NCBI RefSeq assembly: GCF_035621135.1
Contig: NZ_CP141728.1
Location: forward strand, 3,306,809 to 3,370,808
Length of the DNA stretch: 64,000 nt
Direction of reading: 5' to 3'
Source of the DNA: Sinanaerobacter sp. ZZT-01
Lineage (GTDB): Bacteria; Bacillota; Clostridia; Peptostreptococcales; Anaerovoracaceae
The notes beneath the pieces were generated by a model that was given only the letters and a program-made list of their open reading frames with translations, did not search any database and was not told the origin of the DNA. The translations under genes and the position numbers were made by a program. Positions 26,100 through 35,046 of the stretch are shown here, in pieces. Each line of letters starts with the position of its first letter. Position 1 is the first letter of the stretch.

Positions 26100-27443
26100 A
26101 TGGCAAGTATCGTTCAGAAGTACATTGATATTGCAGCAAAGAGAAACCCAGGTGAGCCTGAATTTCTCCAGACAGTGGAAGAAGTTTTAACTTCTTTAGA
26201 ACCGGTTCTCGAAAAACATCCGGAATACATTGAAGCCGGATTGATTGAAAGACTCATCGAGCCGGAAAGAGGCATTAGCTTCCGCGTAACTTGGGTAGAT
26301 GACAATGGCAAGGTACAAGTAAACAGAGGTTACAGATACCAATTTAACAGTGCAATCGGGCCTTATAAAGGGGGTCTTCGTTTTGCATCAAATGTATATC
26401 CTGGTATCATCAAATTCTTAGGTTTTGAGCAAATCTTTAAAAACTCATTAACCGGCCTTCCTATTGGTGGAGGCAAAGGTGGTTCCGACTTTGATCCAAA
26501 CGGAAAATCCGATGCTGAAATCATGAGATTCTGTCAAAGCTTTATGACCGAATTATTTAGACATATTGGCCCTGAAACTGATGTTCCGGCAGGAGATATC
26601 GGTGTAGGTGCAAGAGAAATTGGTTACTTATATGGTCAATACAAGAGATTGGCTAACAGATTTGAAGGCGTTTTGACAGGAAAAGGAATCCCTTACGGCG
26701 GTCTTCTCGGCAGAACGGAAGCAACCGGATTCGGTATTGTATTCTTTGCAAGAAACATGATAGAAGCAAACGGTGAAAAGCTTGCTGGTAAAACTGTTGT
26801 AATCTCGGGTTTTGGTAATGTATCTTGGGGTACTGCAACCAAGCTGAACGAGTTAGGAGCGAAGTTAATTACGATTTCTGGACCAGATGGCTATATTTTG
26901 GACGAAGAAGGCATATCTGGTGAAAAAGTTGACTTTATGCTTGAATTAAGAGGAAGTGGAAAGAATATCGTTGCTCCTTACGCAGAGAAGTTCCCTAAAG
27001 CTAAATTCTTCCCTGGTGAGAAGCCTTGGGGCGTAAAAGCAGATTTATATATCCCTTGTGCAACACAGAACGAAATCCACTTGGAGGATGCTAAGAAAAT
27101 CGTTGCCAGCGGTACAAAATTTGTTTGTGAAGGTGCAAATATGCCAACTACAAACGAAGCTCTTAAGTACCTACAAGACAGCGGTATCATTGTTGGACCT
27201 TCTAAAGCTGCAAATGCAGGTGGCGTAGCTTGCTCCGCAATTGAAATGAGCCAAAACTCCTTAAAGATGCCTTACACTGCTGAACAAGTATATGCTCAGC
27301 TTGAAGGAATTATGAAACACATTCACGATTCTTCCGCTACTGCTTCCAAAGAATATGGCTTTGGCTACAACCTAGTTGCTGGTGCAAACATTGCTGGATT
27401 CTTAAAGGTAGCTCAGGCTATGATGGCACAAGGCATGGTTTAA
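26100..27443 (+). CDS. gdhA: NADP-type glutamate dehydrogenase
   Basis: Hexameric enzyme joining 2-oxoglutarate and ammonia to glutamate. The 447 aa match the class I 50-kDa family. The substrate pocket has GPYKGGLRF and the catalytic Lys lies in PIGGGKGGSDFDP. VPAGDIGVGAREIGY and the dinucleotide-binding turn GFGNVSWG follow. The length and the opening YIDIAAKRNPGEPEF fit the NADP-dependent biosynthetic type, though cofactor choice cannot be proven by eye. AGAGGAG precedes the ATG. Single-gene unit with its own promoter and a bidirectional terminator. Confidence 0.95.
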   Translation: MASIVQKYIDIAAKRNPGEPEFLQTVEEVLTSLEPVLEKHPEYIEAGLIERLIEPERGISFRVTWVDDNGKVQVNRGYRYQFNSAIGPYKGGLRFASNVYPGIIKFLGFEQIFKNSLTGLPIGGGKGGSDFDPNGKSDAEIMRFCQSFMTELFRHIGPETDVPAGDIGVGAREIGYLYGQYKRLANRFEGVLTGKGIPYGGLLGRTEATGFGIVFFARNMIEANGEKLAGKTVVISGFGNVSWGTATKLNELGAKLITISGPDGYILDEEGISGEKVDFMLELRGSGKNIVAPYAEKFPKAKFFPGEKPWGVKADLYIPCATQNEIHLEDAKKIVASGTKFVCEGANMPTTNEALKYLQDSGIIVGPSKAANAGGVACSAIEMSQNSLKMPYTAEQVYAQLEGIMKHIHDSSATASKEYGFGYNLVAGANIAGFLKVAQAMMAQGMV

Positions 27444-27463
27444 TCGAATAAATACTATAACGT

Positions 27464-27497
27464 AAAAAAAGAATGGAGATCATCTCCATTCTTTTTT
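27464..27497. terminator. Bidirectional terminator between gdhA and addA
   Basis: Near-perfect palindrome with stem GAATGGAGAT/ATCTCCATTC flanked by A and T runs; it serves both convergent genes. Confidence 0.85.
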
Positions 27498-27511
27498 ATT
27501 CCCTTTTTCAC

Positions 27512-30500
27512 TTACAACTTTACTTCACGTCCAATTGAAAACAAATACAAGTACATTTCCTTTACCTCAATCCCCTTAATCTTCTCCAATGCCTCCTTAT
27601 AAAGTGAAAGCTGCATTTGATACTGCCCCTTTATTCTTTCCAAAGATATTTCCGTGTCATGTACCGCATTTGATTTATAATCCAAGAGTACATAACTATT
27701 TCCCTCTGAAAAATAGCAGTCGATCGTACCTTGAATGATGATCTCTTCCTTTTCCTTTTCCTTTTTTAGATTAAAGGATACTTCTTTATAGATTTCCTTT
27801 GCTCCACATGCTCTCCGTCCAATATCGGAAAAGAAAAATGCGGTCAGTTTATCTAAATCTGCAGCTTGTGCTTCCTCTTTCAGCAAAATCTCCCGTTCTA
27901 TCATCCGTGTAATCCATCGGGAAATATTCTCCTTTATCTTCTTTTCACTGTTTTCCGCAAGTGAAGCAAACTCCTGAAATGGAAGATATTCCATGATTCG
28001 ATGCAGAATGGTTCCCTTCTCCGCTGATGAATATACTTTTTTCCCCTGCAAAAATTGTGGCAATGCTTTTGATAAACTCGTCACCGTTTTAAATGATTCT
28101 TTTATATTTTCCTTAGCAAGTTCCGATACGCTGTATTTCGATTTGATCTCATTGGCGGATAGATATGGATACTCATATTCTAAACGACTGTAAATGATTT
28201 TTTGCATTTCTTCTGTTTCTTTTACAGAAAAGCCGCCTGCCAGTGCAAAGGAAACTTCTTCTTTTTGCTGATCACAGTCTTTTTTAAGCAAACTCATACC
28301 ACCTCGATCATGACGGAAAATCTGAATCTCAGAATCAGAGGCAGCCGGATAAATCAAGTCCATATAGCATCTTGCACTTCCTACATCCTCAGGTTCCCTC
28401 AACCTGTATTTTTCTAAAGTTTTATCAATATCTGCCACAGTTCCTAAAAGAACCAGCTCATCCATTGCTCGAGTAAATGCTACATATAAGATCCGAATCT
28501 CTTCAGCCATATCTTCTTTCTTCTTCTTTTCATCCATTAAATTTTGAAGAAGCGTTTTTCGATAGCAATGATTCTCCGTATCAACCAAACGCAACGCAAC
28601 CCCTAACTCTTTGTCGAGACTGCATGCGGCAGATTTTTGACCAAACTGAAATTTCTTTGCCAGTCCGCCGACCAGTACAAATGGAAATTCAAGACCTTTA
28701 CTTTTATGTATAGTCATAATTCTTACAACATCATCATTTTCTCCAACAAGCTTTACCTGTCCGGTGCTAATTTTTTTCTCTTGTAAAGCCTCGATGTAAC
28801 GAATAAAGGAAAATAAACCTTTCCCCTGTGCCGCTTGGTACTGCACTGCCTTATCAACAAGGAAACGCAGATTAGCCTGACGCTGAATTCCTCCCGGGAT
28901 ACTCCCTATATATTGATAATATCCGGTTTCTTCAATCAGCTTCCAAAGCAAATTTTCTAACGGCATATACGCCGCATTTTTCCTCCAAAGCTTTAATGAC
29001 TCCAATGCGATGCTGCATTTTCGTTTCAAGCTTTCCTCTTCCCCTTTTTCGGCATACTGTGAAAAGGCATCATAATAAGCCCCTTCTTTATGAAAAATTC
29101 GAATTTCTGCCATTTCATCCGTTGTAAAATCAAAAATAGGAGAACGCATTACACTCAATAAGCATACATCCTGCTTTTTATTATCAATCAACCGCAGCAA
29201 GTTTAAAAAGATTTGAATTTCTACCGTATCAAAATACCCGTCACTGTTATCGACAAATGCAGGAATCCCGGCATCCATCAGTGCCTGAAAATAAATTTGC
29301 CCGTCTGTCTTAGCACCTCTCAACAGAACGACGATATCTCTGTTTTCTAACGTTCGTGTGCATTCCTTCTTGCAGTCATAAATCTCTTTGCCTTTTGCTT
29401 CTTTAATGATTTGAACCGCGGCATAAGCTTCGATCTCTGCGCGTTTCATTTCCTTTATCGCATCATCCAGTTCTTCTTCCTCAACTTTCGCATCATCTAC
29501 GATATGTAAAGATAAAGGATAGTTTAATTCTCCCTCATAAGCCACTCCCTTATATAATGCGGCATCTTCGTCATAAGCAAGACCAGTCGTTTGTCTCTGC
29601 ATAATCTTTGAAAAAACATGATTGATTCCATCAATCACCGTTCCCTTACTTCTAAAATTTCGATTTAGATCAATCTTTTCGTTCTTCTTGTCCTCACTGT
29701 TTCGAAACAGTTCATATTTGCTGATAAACAATTCCGGCTCCGCCAGCCGGAATTTATAAATACTCTGTTTCACATCTCCTACCATAAACACGTTATTTTC
29801 TCTTTTAATGCGATTGATTAATGTCTCTTGAACAATGTTGCTGTCCTGGTATTCATCAATAAAAATATACTTGAATTTCTTTTTATACTCTAAAGCAGCC
29901 TCTTCCTTTTCTAAAATGCGCAAGGCATAATGCTCTATATCATTAAAATCAATCCATCCCTTTTCTCTCTTTTTCTCAGAATAAATTTTTTCAAAATCCT
30001 GTACAAGTGAATAGAGAATGGATGCATAAGGATAAGTATTCTGTATTTCTACTGTCAGTTCTTCTAAAGAGCGGCCTCCGTACTGTTCACAAAGGGAATT
30101 AAAAAGATCTTTTCCCTTGTCACGGAACGCACTCACGGAAGCTTTGATTTCCTGATAAGTCTCCTTTTCTTCTTTTCCCGCTGTAAGGCGTTGAAAATTA
30201 CCTTTTAATGCGTTCATTCTTTGGATCAAAAGATCGAAATTTTCTATACTTGCTGCGCTTTGAATGGAAGTGAGTTCATTTATATCCAATCCACATTTCT
30301 TGCTCAGCTTTTCAAGGCCGTATTCCTGCAATAAATTTTCAGCCTGCTTAAAATATTGCAAACTCATAAAGAGCTTATCATGAATCGTTTCTTTTAATAG
30401 TAAAAATACATTGCTTTTTTCAAATGTTTCCTTATCTTTTTTTAGACTCTTCGTATTTTCCAGCAGCCATTCGAATGAATTTGGAATACTTTGTATGAAG

Positions 30501-31039
30501 TGATATGTGTCAAGAATTATTTCTTTTACAGCTTTTTCGTTTTTACTTGCCGCATAGGTTCGCAAAAATAAAATAAAGGCCTCATCTCTGCTCTGAAAAT
30601 GCTCTGTAAAGAGTTCTTCCATTGCCTCTGCCTGCAAAATAGTTTTCTGTGCCTCATCGCAAATTTTAAAATCCGGTTCAATCTGTATAAAATGAAAATA
30701 CCTTCGTATGATTTCCATTGCAAATGCATGAAATGTGCTAATGTTCGCTTTATAAATCAAGCTCAACTGTTTTCGTAAAAACAGTTCTTTTTGTTGATTC
30801 AACACATCTTCTTTTAATTCGTTGGAAATCGCACGGACAATTTTTTCTTTCATTTCTGCCGCCGCTGCATTGCTAAAAGTCACAATCAGCATCTGACTCA
30901 AATCAACTCCATCTTCTAAAATAAAGCTTTTGATTCTTTCGACCAAAACCGCGGTTTTTCCAGAACCCGCAGCAGCAGATACCAAAATATTTTTATCACG
31001 TAACCGGATTGCTCTATCTTGTGCCTCTGTCCATTTCAT
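27512..31039 (-). CDS. addA: ATP-dependent helicase/nuclease subunit A (AddA)
   Basis: Main motor and nuclease subunit of the AddAB double-strand-break resection complex. At 1175 aa it has UvrD-type helicase motifs: Walker A AAAGSGKTAVL near residue 20, FIDEYQDSN (motif II, about 395), and MTIHKSKGLEFPFV further on. The C-terminal RecB-family nuclease motif is GTIDCYF...VLLDYKSN. Size and order are normal. addB, usually directly upstream, is not in this window; a flippase gene takes that place 16 bp upstream. GGGGG precedes the ATG. Confidence 0.94.
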   Translation of the reverse strand: MKWTEAQDRAIRLRDKNILVSAAAGSGKTAVLVERIKSFILEDGVDLSQMLIVTFSNAAAAEMKEKIVRAISNELKEDVLNQQKELFLRKQLSLIYKANISTFHAFAMEIIRRYFHFIQIEPDFKICDEAQKTILQAEAMEELFTEHFQSRDEAFILFLRTYAASKNEKAVKEIILDTYHFIQSIPNSFEWLLENTKSLKKDKETFEKSNVFLLLKETIHDKLFMSLQYFKQAENLLQEYGLEKLSKKCGLDINELTSIQSAASIENFDLLIQRMNALKGNFQRLTAGKEEKETYQEIKASVSAFRDKGKDLFNSLCEQYGGRSLEELTVEIQNTYPYASILYSLVQDFEKIYSEKKREKGWIDFNDIEHYALRILEKEEAALEYKKKFKYIFIDEYQDSNIVQETLINRIKRENNVFMVGDVKQSIYKFRLAEPELFISKYELFRNSEDKKNEKIDLNRNFRSKGTVIDGINHVFSKIMQRQTTGLAYDEDAALYKGVAYEGELNYPLSLHIVDDAKVEEEELDDAIKEMKRAEIEAYAAVQIIKEAKGKEIYDCKKECTRTLENRDIVVLLRGAKTDGQIYFQALMDAGIPAFVDNSDGYFDTVEIQIFLNLLRLIDNKKQDVCLLSVMRSPIFDFTTDEMAEIRIFHKEGAYYDAFSQYAEKGEEESLKRKCSIALESLKLWRKNAAYMPLENLLWKLIEETGYYQYIGSIPGGIQRQANLRFLVDKAVQYQAAQGKGLFSFIRYIEALQEKKISTGQVKLVGENDDVVRIMTIHKSKGLEFPFVLVGGLAKKFQFGQKSAACSLDKELGVALRLVDTENHCYRKTLLQNLMDEKKKKEDMAEEIRILYVAFTRAMDELVLLGTVADIDKTLEKYRLREPEDVGSARCYMDLIYPAASDSEIQIFRHDRGGMSLLKKDCDQQKEEVSFALAGGFSVKETEEMQKIIYSRLEYEYPYLSANEIKSKYSVSELAKENIKESFKTVTSLSKALPQFLQGKKVYSSAEKGTILHRIMEYLPFQEFASLAENSEKKIKENISRWITRMIEREILLKEEAQAADLDKLTAFFFSDIGRRACGAKEIYKEVSFNLKKEKEKEEIIIQGTIDCYFSEGNSYVLLDYKSNAVHDTEISLERIKGQYQMQLSLYKEALEKIKGIEVKEMYLYLFSIGREVKL

Positions 31040-31055
31040 GTTCTATTCCCCCGCC

Positions 31056-32657
31056 TTAAATCAAATGTAATTTTTTCAGCAAACGGTGTAAGGTCTCTCC
31101 TTTCGGCAGTGCCATTATTTCATTTGGCAATATCGATTTACTGAATATCAGTGAAATGCCATACACAGCAGCACCCACACAAATAGCCAGCGCCGTCGCA
31201 ATTGTATTTCCCAAAATACCGACAAGCAAGGAATAACAAATCAAGACGCAAATACTCATCAATACACCACAAAGTAACGGCTTTATGATAGTTAGTTTCC
31301 AGTCAAATTCTGTTTTACATAAACGTTTCACCGCCAGTAAATTTAAAATCCCAACAACACCGTAAGCAACAGAGCTTGCAATTGCTGCGCCTTGTACATT
31401 TAGCTGCTCAATTCCTGTCAGCAAATAGGTTAAGATAATCTTCGCCAGCAATCCAGTCATCAGTGCATAAACAGCGTAAGACGCTCGATTTAAGCCTTGC
31501 AGAATTCCGGCCATCGTCTGCGCGATCGCTAAGAAAATAATTCCTATGGATAGATAAAATAAGCTTGGAGCTGCACTGATTGCACTTTCTAATTGTTTTG
31601 GGAATAACAAGAGCATAATCGGCTCTGAAAGAGCCATCAAGCCAAATGCACATGGAGTACCAAGCATCATTGCAGTTCGAAGCCCCAAACGAACATTGTC
31701 ATTCAAAAACAATTGATCCTTTGTCCTTTGTGCCGCAGCTACAGCCGGTACCATGCTCAAAGCGATACTGAGAGCCAGAGCCTGTGGAATATTGATAATC
31801 GGCCCCGCCATTCCGGTTAACTGTCCGTAAAGAGCATTTGAAGTATCATAATCAAATCCAATCCCTTGCAGACGATTCATTACAATCCCAACATCCGCAA
31901 TGTTCATAATCGGTAAAATAGAGATACCGATTGTAATTGGCACTGTCAAATAGACCAGTGTTTTAAAAATGCTTTTTGCGGATTCTGTTTCAACCGTTTC
32001 ATCCCCATCGACTTCCTGCATAATCCTTTTATTTTTTAATAAATATACGATCATTAAAATGATCGTTCCTGCAATCGGCCCTACGCTTGTACCAAAACAA
32101 GCGCCTCCTGCTGCATAAGTAATTCCTTTTTCTACTAACATCACCGCTAAAGTTAATCCTACTCCAACGCGAATGGCTTGTTCAACTAACTGCGAAAAAG
32201 CAGTGGGCACCATTTCCTGCATTCCCTGAAAATATCCCCGGAATACCGCCATGATCGGAACAAATAAAAGTGCTGGCGCAATGGCTGCCATAGCATAATA
32301 AGCATGTGGATTTTTCAATAGAATTACGATGGGTTTTGCTCCGAAAAAAACAATCGCAGAAGAGACGATACCAAGTATTAGCATAACAAGAAATGAAATG
32401 CGAAATACTAAGTGTGCCTCTTTATACTTTCCAACCGCAATACGCTCTGAAACCATCTTTGATATGGCAGCAGGAGCACCATTGGTGGAAAACACCAGCA
32501 AAAATATGTAAATTGGATAAGCCGTTTGATAATAGCCCATTCCTTCATCACCAATAATATTAGCCAAAGGAATGCGAAAGACCGCACCCATCACTTGCAC
32601 CAACAATCCTGCAATCCCTAATATTGCCGCACCTTTTAAAAACGTTTTTTTGCTCAT
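31056..32657 (-). CDS. SpoVB/MurJ-type polysaccharide flippase (MOP superfamily)
   Basis: 533 aa with about 14 membrane helices. The N-terminal LVQVMGAVFRIPLANIIGDEGMGYYQTAYPIYIFLL segment is the hallmark of the SpoVB/YtgP branch, which exports lipid-linked wall precursors. Whether it flips lipid II or a polymer unit cannot be told. It precedes addA by 16 bp in a probable operon. The ATG has no clear ribosome site within 15 bases; the nearest purine-rich run lies 30 bp away beyond a small CGGA-GCGA-TCCG hairpin. Translation may be weak or regulated. Confidence 0.88.
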   Translation of the reverse strand: MSKKTFLKGAAILGIAGLLVQVMGAVFRIPLANIIGDEGMGYYQTAYPIYIFLLVFSTNGAPAAISKMVSERIAVGKYKEAHLVFRISFLVMLILGIVSSAIVFFGAKPIVILLKNPHAYYAMAAIAPALLFVPIMAVFRGYFQGMQEMVPTAFSQLVEQAIRVGVGLTLAVMLVEKGITYAAGGACFGTSVGPIAGTIILMIVYLLKNKRIMQEVDGDETVETESAKSIFKTLVYLTVPITIGISILPIMNIADVGIVMNRLQGIGFDYDTSNALYGQLTGMAGPIINIPQALALSIALSMVPAVAAAQRTKDQLFLNDNVRLGLRTAMMLGTPCAFGLMALSEPIMLLLFPKQLESAISAAPSLFYLSIGIIFLAIAQTMAGILQGLNRASYAVYALMTGLLAKIILTYLLTGIEQLNVQGAAIASSVAYGVVGILNLLAVKRLCKTEFDWKLTIIKPLLCGVLMSICVLICYSLLVGILGNTIATALAICVGAAVYGISLIFSKSILPNEIMALPKGETLHRLLKKLHLI

Positions 32658-32888
32658 AATATAATTTACTAAAACGGATCGCTCCGTCTCCCCTTTCTGA
32701 CTTTTTATATAATTTCACGTGCCAATTAGGCACTCTGATTTATTATATATAATTTTCATCTATTCTTCTATATATTTTAAACATTTCTTTTGATATAATG
32801 TGCATGAGCTATGAAAAAACGTTTCACTCAGATACTTTTTATACTTTTTAAAAATGAGATCTTAAAAATAGAATCGAGGTTTATAACT

Positions 32889-34424
32889 ATGAAACAGACG
32901 ACAATGCTTTTAATATTAGATGGTTTCGGCAAACGCAAAGCCGTTCACGGTAATGCTGTCCTTCAAGCCAAGACACCAAATCTGGATAACCTGTTTTCCA
33001 ATTTTCCAAACACGCAGCTCGGAGCGAGCGGTGAAGATGTCGGACTTCCAAGTGGTCAAATGGGAAACTCTGAAGTCGGGCATCTAAATATCGGAGCAGG
33101 ACGTATTGTCTATCAGGAATTGACCAAAATATCCAAAGCAATTAAAGAAGGTTCCTTTCAAAACAATAAAGCCATCCTTTCTGCTATGAATCATGCTTTG
33201 AAAGATCAAACTGCTCTTCATATTTTGGGGCTTCTCTCAGATGGCGGTGTGCACAGTCATATCAATCATCTCTTTGCCCTGCTTGATCTTGCAAAAAAAC
33301 AGGGACTTAAAAAAGTATACATTCACTGTCTTTTAGATGGAAGAGATGTTCCTCCTAGGTGTGCCGGACGTTTTCTTTTATCCTTGGAAGAGCATATGAA
33401 AAAAATTGGACTCGGAAAAATTGCTACAATTGGCGGCCGCTATTACGGAATGGACCGTGATACTCGTTGGGAGCGAGAAGAACTGGCTTATGATGCCCTT
33501 ACCCTTGGGATAGGAGAAACTGCTGGAAGTGCACAAAAGGCACTTTCTGATGCCTATGAAAGAAATGAAAATGATGAGTTTGTAAAACCGACAGTTCTAA
33601 TGGAAAATGGTCAACCGATTGCAACGGTCAACGACGGAGACTCTATTATATTCTTTAATTTCCGACCAGATCGTGCAAGACAGATTACTCGTGCTTTTGT
33701 CGACCCAACCTTTACCGGCTTTAAACGAAAAAAGGAGTGTAAAAATTTATGCTATGTCTGCTTTACGCAGTACGATGCACAAATGCCGAATGTTTTAGTT
33801 GCATTCCCTCCCCAATCTTTAAAGAATACATTAGGGGAATACCTTTCCGATTTGAACTTACGTCAGCTTCGCATTGCAGAGACCGAAAAATATGCACATG
33901 TCACCTTCTTCTTTAACGGCGGTGTGGAAGCTCCCAATAAAGGAGAAGAACGTATTCTGGTTCCCTCTCCTAAGGTTGCTACTTACGATTTGCAGCCAGA
34001 AATGAGTGCTTATGAAGTAACAGACCGTGTTTTAGAACAAATTACATCTAAAGCGTACGATGTCATTATCTTAAATTTTGCAAACTGTGACATGGTCGGG
34101 CATACAGGAAAGATAGATGCTGCTATAAAAGCCGTTGAAACAGTAGATGAATGCGTTGGAAAAATTGCAGTTGCTCTGCAGCAAAATGATGGCCAGATGC
34201 TTTTAACGGCAGATCACGGAAATGCCGATTACATGCTGGATGATGAAGAAAATGTGATAACGGCTCATTCCTTAAGTCCGGTTCCGCTTTTAGTGATGTC
34301 TGATAAAAAAGTTACGCTAAAAGACGGAGGTGTACTCGCTGATCTCGCCCCGACTCTTCTAGACTTAATGGAACTGGATAAACCAGATGAAATGACTGGA
34401 GTCAGCTTAATTCAACCGAAATAA
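32889..34424 (+). CDS. gpmI: 2,3-bisphosphoglycerate-independent phosphoglycerate mutase
   Basis: Interconverts 3- and 2-phosphoglycerate in glycolysis using Mn2+. The 511 aa belong to the alkaline-phosphatase superfamily. Key motifs: LLILDGFG with a metal Asp, the phosphoserine site MGNSEVGHLNIGAGR, SDGGVHSH, GGRYYGMDRD, FRPDRARQ, FANCDMVGHTG and TADHGNAD. The frame is open 26 codons further upstream, but the ATG at 32889 with GAGG upstream gives the standard N-terminus. It sits apart from the other glycolytic gene (pfkA) and ends at a strong terminator. Confidence 0.95.
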   Translation: MKQTTMLLILDGFGKRKAVHGNAVLQAKTPNLDNLFSNFPNTQLGASGEDVGLPSGQMGNSEVGHLNIGAGRIVYQELTKISKAIKEGSFQNNKAILSAMNHALKDQTALHILGLLSDGGVHSHINHLFALLDLAKKQGLKKVYIHCLLDGRDVPPRCAGRFLLSLEEHMKKIGLGKIATIGGRYYGMDRDTRWEREELAYDALTLGIGETAGSAQKALSDAYERNENDEFVKPTVLMENGQPIATVNDGDSIIFFNFRPDRARQITRAFVDPTFTGFKRKKECKNLCYVCFTQYDAQMPNVLVAFPPQSLKNTLGEYLSDLNLRQLRIAETEKYAHVTFFFNGGVEAPNKGEERILVPSPKVATYDLQPEMSAYEVTDRVLEQITSKAYDVIILNFANCDMVGHTGKIDAAIKAVETVDECVGKIAVALQQNDGQMLLTADHGNADYMLDDEENVITAHSLSPVPLLVMSDKKVTLKDGGVLADLAPTLLDLMELDKPDEMTGVSLIQPK

Positions 34425-34436
34425 AAGAACTTATAA

Positions 34437-34482
34437 AAAATGCGTCCTTAAAGCTTCGTATAGAGCTTTTAAGACGCATTTT
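34437..34482. terminator. Bidirectional terminator between gpmI and cobO
   Basis: Long hairpin: AAATGCGTC pairs with GACGCATTT and TTAAAGCT with AGCTTTTAA, with A and T runs at the two ends. Confidence 0.8.
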
Positions 34483-34522
34483 ACAACCTTTTCAATCTTT
34501 TGGGAAAAATTCATTTTTCATT

Positions 34523-35044
34523 TTAATATTCAACTCCCAATCGAGCATCAATTCCCGCATTATAATAATGTTTTATTTCCCGCATCTCTGTTACCAAATC
34601 CGCACGTGCAATCAGTTCTTCAGGTGCATAGCGCCCGGTCAAAATCACTTCGGTATTCTCTGCTTTTAAATCCAAAGTCTCCAAGACATCCTCCAGCTTT
34701 AACAAATGAAAAAACAAGGCAGTATTTATCTCATCAAAGACTACCATATCATATTCATCGGAGCTGAGGATTTGCTTCATACGGTTCAAGCCCTTCTGCG
34801 CATCCTCAAAATCCCTTTGTTCCGGTTCCTGCCCGACAAAGCAATCATTCCCAAATTGCTCCATCGTTAGGTTTTCAAAATAATTTACTGCTTTCAGCTC
34901 ACTGTAAGGCTTTCCTTTCATAAATTGTCCAAAAAAAACTTTGTTTCCTGCACATAAGCTGCGAAGAGAAATTCCTAACGCTGCAGTGGTTTTACCCTTT
35001 CCGTTCCCGGTGTAGAGCTGAATGTATCCTTTTTCAATCGCCAT
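34523..35044 (-). CDS. cobO: Corrinoid adenosyltransferase (CobO/BtuR type)
   Basis: Transfers the 5'-deoxyadenosyl group of ATP to cob(I)alamin to make coenzyme B12. The 173 aa begin with the P-loop YTGNGKGKTTAALG, which in this family binds ATP in the reverse orientation. VFDEINTALFF and VILTGRYAPEELI are characteristic. No other cobalamin gene is nearby. It is the last gene of a unit with two flavoproteins, 2 bp behind the FAD protein, and is probably co-transcribed with it. Confidence 0.92.
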   Translation of the reverse strand: MAIEKGYIQLYTGNGKGKTTAALGISLRSLCAGNKVFFGQFMKGKPYSELKAVNYFENLTMEQFGNDCFVGQEPEQRDFEDAQKGLNRMKQILSSDEYDMVVFDEINTALFFHLLKLEDVLETLDLKAENTEVILTGRYAPEELIARADLVTEMREIKHYYNAGIDARLGVEY

Positions 35045-35046
35045 CT

